From contig WTGH01000063.1 in assembly GCA_011523655.1 (NCBI GenBank), forward strand, positions 1-57,573: DNA of 57,573 bases, written 5' to 3'. The notes beneath the pieces were generated by a model. The model ran no database searches. It had not been told where the DNA came from and saw nothing but the letters and a program-made list of their open reading frames with translations. The DNA is from Rhodospirillaceae bacterium (lineage in GTDB: Bacteria > Pseudomonadota > Alphaproteobacteria > Bin65). This document shows, in pieces, positions 55,599 to 57,573 of this stretch. Within the stretch, counting starts at the first letter, position 1. The number at the start of each line of letters is the position of its first letter. Both the position numbers and the translations under genes were made by a program.

Positions 55599-56069
55599 AT
55601 GACCGAGGCGATCGCATTCGACACCCACCGCTTCGTCAAGCGCCTGACCGAGAGCGGCTTCACCGAGAGGCAGGCCGAGACCCTGGCTGAGGAGCATGTT
55701 GCCCTGCTCAACGCCAATCTCGCGACCAAGGCGGATGTCGCGGCTCTCAAGACAGACTTCGCTCAAGTAGAGGCGACGCTCAAGGCAGACATCGCTCAAG
55801 TAGAGGCGACGCTCAAGGCAGACATCGCTCAAGTAGAGGCGACCCTCAAGGCAGACACCGCTCAAGTAGAGGCGACGCTCAAGACAGACATCGCTCAAGT
55901 AGAGGCGACGCTCAAGACAGACATCGCTCAAGTAGAGGCGTCTCTCAAGACAGACATCGCTCAAGTAAGGGGCCGCATCGAGGCGGTGAAGGCCGACTTG
56001 CTGAAATGGATGTTTGGCGCGCTGATCGCCCAGGGCGGGCTGATTGTCGCATTGGTGAAATTGCTGTAG
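55599..56069 (+). CDS. DUF1640/CCDC90-like coiled-coil protein with 11-residue repeats
   Basis: A 156-residue protein. Residues 1-45 (FDTHRFVKRLTESGFTERQA, ETLAEEHVALLNANLATKAD) match the DUF1640 family, related to mitochondrial CCDC90/MCUR1. The middle consists of about seven 11-residue repeats with consensus AQVEATLKADI, a hendecad that suits a long coiled coil. The C-terminus has one membrane helix (LKWMFGALIAQGGLIVALVKLL). It is likely anchored in the inner membrane with a stalk. Repeat number may vary between strains because the DNA units are nearly identical. Confidence 0.82.
   Translation: MTEAIAFDTHRFVKRLTESGFTERQAETLAEEHVALLNANLATKADVAALKTDFAQVEATLKADIAQVEATLKADIAQVEATLKADTAQVEATLKTDIAQVEATLKTDIAQVEASLKTDIAQVRGRIEAVKADLLKWMFGALIAQGGLIVALVKLL
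55746..55973 (+). repeat. 33-bp tandem repeat array inside the coiled-coil gene
   Basis: Six full units of 33 bp starting at 55761, 55794, 55827, 55860, 55893 and 55926, plus partial units at both ends, share GCTCAAGTAGAGGCG. They differ at a few sites only (GGCAGAC/GACAGAC, ATC/ACC, ACG/ACC/TCT). Near-identity at the DNA level points to recent expansion by slippage or recombination. Confidence 0.9.
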
Positions 56070-56082
56070 GGCAGCGCCTTTC

Positions 56083-56273
56083 CCGGAACCCGTCGAATCG
56101 GACTGGGCGTGGCTGGACGCCATTGCCGGCGAATTTTCCCCCGACTTCTTCGGCGACGGACGGAGCCAGCCTGAACTGCCGCGCCGTCCCGGGGCCGACG
56201 GCGCGACCGAGTGATGCGTTACCTGCTCGACGCCAACGCCTGCGTCGCGCTGCTCAACGCCGCTTCGCCACCC
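56083..56273 (+). pseudogene. Remnant of a VapB-VapC toxin-antitoxin pair
   Basis: A plus-strand frame ending in TGA at 56212-56214 reads WAWLDAIAGEFSPDFFGDGR then SQPELPRRPG, the typical C-terminus of a VapB (AbrB-type) antitoxin; its N-terminal half is missing. The ATG overlapping this TGA starts MRYLLDANACVALLNAASPP, the N-terminus of a PIN-domain VapC toxin with its first catalytic Asp. Homology ends where the DUF465 gene on the opposite strand begins, so both genes are truncated. Confidence 0.7.
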
Positions 56274-56507
56274 TCACGCGATGATGTCGGGCAGCAGTTC
56301 GCTTTCCAGCCGGTTGATCTGGTCGCGCAGGGCGAGCTTGCGCTTCTTGAGGCGCTGCATGCGGAGCTGGTCGAACGGCGCTTCCTCGTTCACCCGGGCG
56401 ATCATGTCGTCCAGGTCGCGGTGCTCGACGCGCAACTCCTCCAGCTTGCGCCGGATCGCGGCCTGGGACTCCGCTCCGTCGTCGCCGCTGTTCGTGTCGT
56501 CGGCCAT
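56274..56507 (-). CDS. YdcH/DUF465-family small protein
   Basis: A 77-residue mostly helical protein matching YdcH/DUF465: KLEELRVEHRDLDDMIARVN and FDQLRMQRLKKRKLALRDQI. The family forms short antiparallel coiled coils; function unknown. The start at MADDTNSGDD fits; the N-terminal 20 residues are acidic and probably disordered. A second member lies at 57215. Confidence 0.85.
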   Translation of the reverse strand: MADDTNSGDDGAESQAAIRRKLEELRVEHRDLDDMIARVNEEAPFDQLRMQRLKKRKLALRDQINRLESELLPDIIA

Positions 56508-56587
56508 GGCCTCTCTCCGGAATTGAGACTACCCTTTTCCGGCCCGAAAGTGAAGCGAACGAACGCGGCGACACGGCAGGCCGGCCC

Positions 56588-57118
56588 ATGCAGTTTCCCG
56601 ATCATCCGTTCTGGGATTTTTCCCTCGCCACCTATGGAATGGACGGCGTGGCCGACGCCTGCATCGCGCTCCAGGAAGCGCACGGCGCGGACGTCAACGT
56701 CCTGCTGTTCTGCGCCTGGGCCGGCCGCAACGGCGTGCGCCTCGACCGGGCGCAGATCGAGGCGGTGTGCGGGTCGGTCCGCGGCTGGCACGAGGAGGTC
56801 GTAAGGCCGTTGCGTTCGGTGCGCCGGCGCCTGAAATCGGCGCTCGACGGCAGCCCGCCGTCCGAACTGCAGATGGCCCTGCGCGCCCGGGTCCAGAAGA
56901 TCGAGATCGACGCCGAGCATATCGAACAGCTGCGGCTGGCCGCCCTCGCCGACACCCCCGATTTCGGCGGCTTCGGCAATTTCGGCAATTCCGGCGCGGC
57001 GGCGCACGCCAATATGGAAGCGTATCTCTCGGTTCTCGGACCGGGGGCCGGCGCAGAGACCGGTGCCGCGTTGACCGCCATCGCGGCCGCGGCCTGCCGC
57101 AGCGGCACCGGCCGGTAA
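56588..57118 (+). CDS. TIGR02444-family protein
   Basis: A 176-residue protein with FWDFSLATYGMDGVADACIA near the N-terminus, LQEAHGADVNVLLFCAWAGR, and WHEEVVRPLRSVRRRLK, the features of TIGR02444, a proteobacterial family of unknown function. The C-terminal 50 residues are Gly/Ala-rich (GGFGNFGNSGAAAHANM) and poorly conserved. Flanked by the two DUF465 genes. Confidence 0.88.
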   Translation: MQFPDHPFWDFSLATYGMDGVADACIALQEAHGADVNVLLFCAWAGRNGVRLDRAQIEAVCGSVRGWHEEVVRPLRSVRRRLKSALDGSPPSELQMALRARVQKIEIDAEHIEQLRLAALADTPDFGGFGNFGNSGAAAHANMEAYLSVLGPGAGAETGAALTAIAAAACRSGTGR

Positions 57119-57214
57119 CGGAGCGCCCGAACCGCTGGATTGCGGCGGCGGCGTCTGTTAAATTCTGCTGCCGATGTCATACGGATGTCACATGGAATTC
57201 ACATGGAGGTGCCC

Positions 57215-57382
57215 ATGTCCGTCGATCCCCGGATCGAAGCATTGAAAGCCCGTCATCTTTCCCTTGAACAGTCCATCGCAGACGAGGAAGCCCGCCCCCT
57301 TCCGAACGATCTGCACATCGCCGAGCTGAAGAAGCAGAAGCTCCGCATCAAGGACGAAATCGCCATGTTAAGCAGCGCCTGA
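57215..57382 (+). CDS. YdcH/DUF465-family small protein
   Basis: A 55-residue protein, DPRIEALKARHLSLEQSIAD then LHIAELKKQKLRIKDEIAML, a compact YdcH/DUF465 member of the kind found in many alphaproteobacteria. GGAGGT lies 4 nt before the ATG, which decides the start over upstream in-frame codons. Probably a short helical hairpin; function unknown. Confidence 0.9.
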   Translation: MSVDPRIEALKARHLSLEQSIADEEARPLPNDLHIAELKKQKLRIKDEIAMLSSA

Positions 57383-57573
57383 CGGCGCTGATTTACTGCC
57401 CGCCCGGTCCCGGCGGCCGCCCCGGCCGCAGCGGCGGCGCTGTCGTTCCGACCGACCGAAGGCGGCGACGTCTCTGTGCGAACCCCTATCCCCCTGGCTT
57501 CCTCCAAAAGACCGCGAACGGGATTCGACGGAGAAAGCAACGCGGTCCCCCCCTTGGGGGAGGGGGTTAGGGG
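57383..57573. other. End of window, no gene seen
   Basis: No coding signal. The last 30 bases contain a G/C palindrome (CCCCCTTGGGGG) followed by AGGGGGTTAGGGG, a pattern that recurs as a dispersed intergenic motif in proteobacteria; it is cut by the window end. Confidence 0.3.

Noticed and set aside
55404..56123. Minus-strand frame with repeated YLSDVCLERRL units
   Set aside because: It is the antisense shadow of the 33-bp repeat. The plus-strand reading has DUF1640 homology, a coiled-coil pattern and a membrane helix.

Overview
The window is GC-rich (roughly two thirds G+C by eye) and reads as an alphaproteobacterial chromosome. Evidence: a petABC cytochrome bc1 operon, a COQ9-family protein, the block DUF1285 - CoA-type Nudix - DUF6111 - CCA-adding enzyme facing a MoxR/DUF58/DUF4159 gene set, rpsU, aerobic hemF, and DUF465 and TIGR02444 proteins. 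A Rhodospirillales-like aerobic heterotroph is my best guess (inference). I see no rRNA, tRNA, CRISPR array, prophage or intact insertion sequence.

Layout. 0.2-4.3 kb: a tight catabolic operon with an isocitrate-lyase-fold lyase, an isochorismatase-type amidohydrolase, a CobW-type metal-chaperone GTPase and a hydantoinase. 4.3-7.3 kb: an arylsulfotransferase-family propeller protein, then a decayed area with a subtilase/beta-barrel remnant and a hairpin repeat element. 7.3-12.7 kb: trans-aconitate methyltransferase, two related hotdog thioesterase loci with one intact and one decayed LysR gene, and a DMT exporter. 12.9-17.2 kb: ahcY, then trpD-trpC-trpF on the minus strand behind a promoter, a Trp-Trp-Trp leader peptide and an attenuator hairpin. 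17.2-21.1 kb: a TrpA-like gene coupled to acetoacetyl-CoA synthetase, and a second DMT exporter. 21.0-25.2 kb: petABC and hemF. 25.3-39.0 kb: housekeeping and envelope-associated genes (NYN, cca block, MoxR block, epimerase, ABC1 kinase). 39.3-45.4 kb: a betaine/proline-type ABC transporter with an arginine-deiminase-fold hydrolase and a LysR regulator. 45.5-46.6 kb: rpsU and COQ9. 46.7-55.4 kb, minus strand: purE-purK, two tandemly duplicated substrate-binding proteins, a second proV-proW pair, and a gene with an in-frame UGA that I read as selenocysteine. 55.6-57.6 kb: a coiled-coil repeat protein, a decayed VapBC pair and small conserved proteins.

Most notable is the candidate selenoprotein at 46660-48372. 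Its UGA lies exactly where the U of a U-G-x-C motif is expected, a hairpin follows directly, and it sits downstream of a betaine-type transporter. The motif context resembles the selenoprotein B subunit of glycine/betaine/sarcosine reductases, so a transporter-plus-selenoprotein unit for quaternary or secondary amines is a testable proposal. Other unusual points are rpsU with no ATG/GTG/TTG start (an ATC fits), a complete trp attenuator in front of trpD rather than trpE, and a 1.4-kb tandem duplication that left a chimeric proV/purK fragment.
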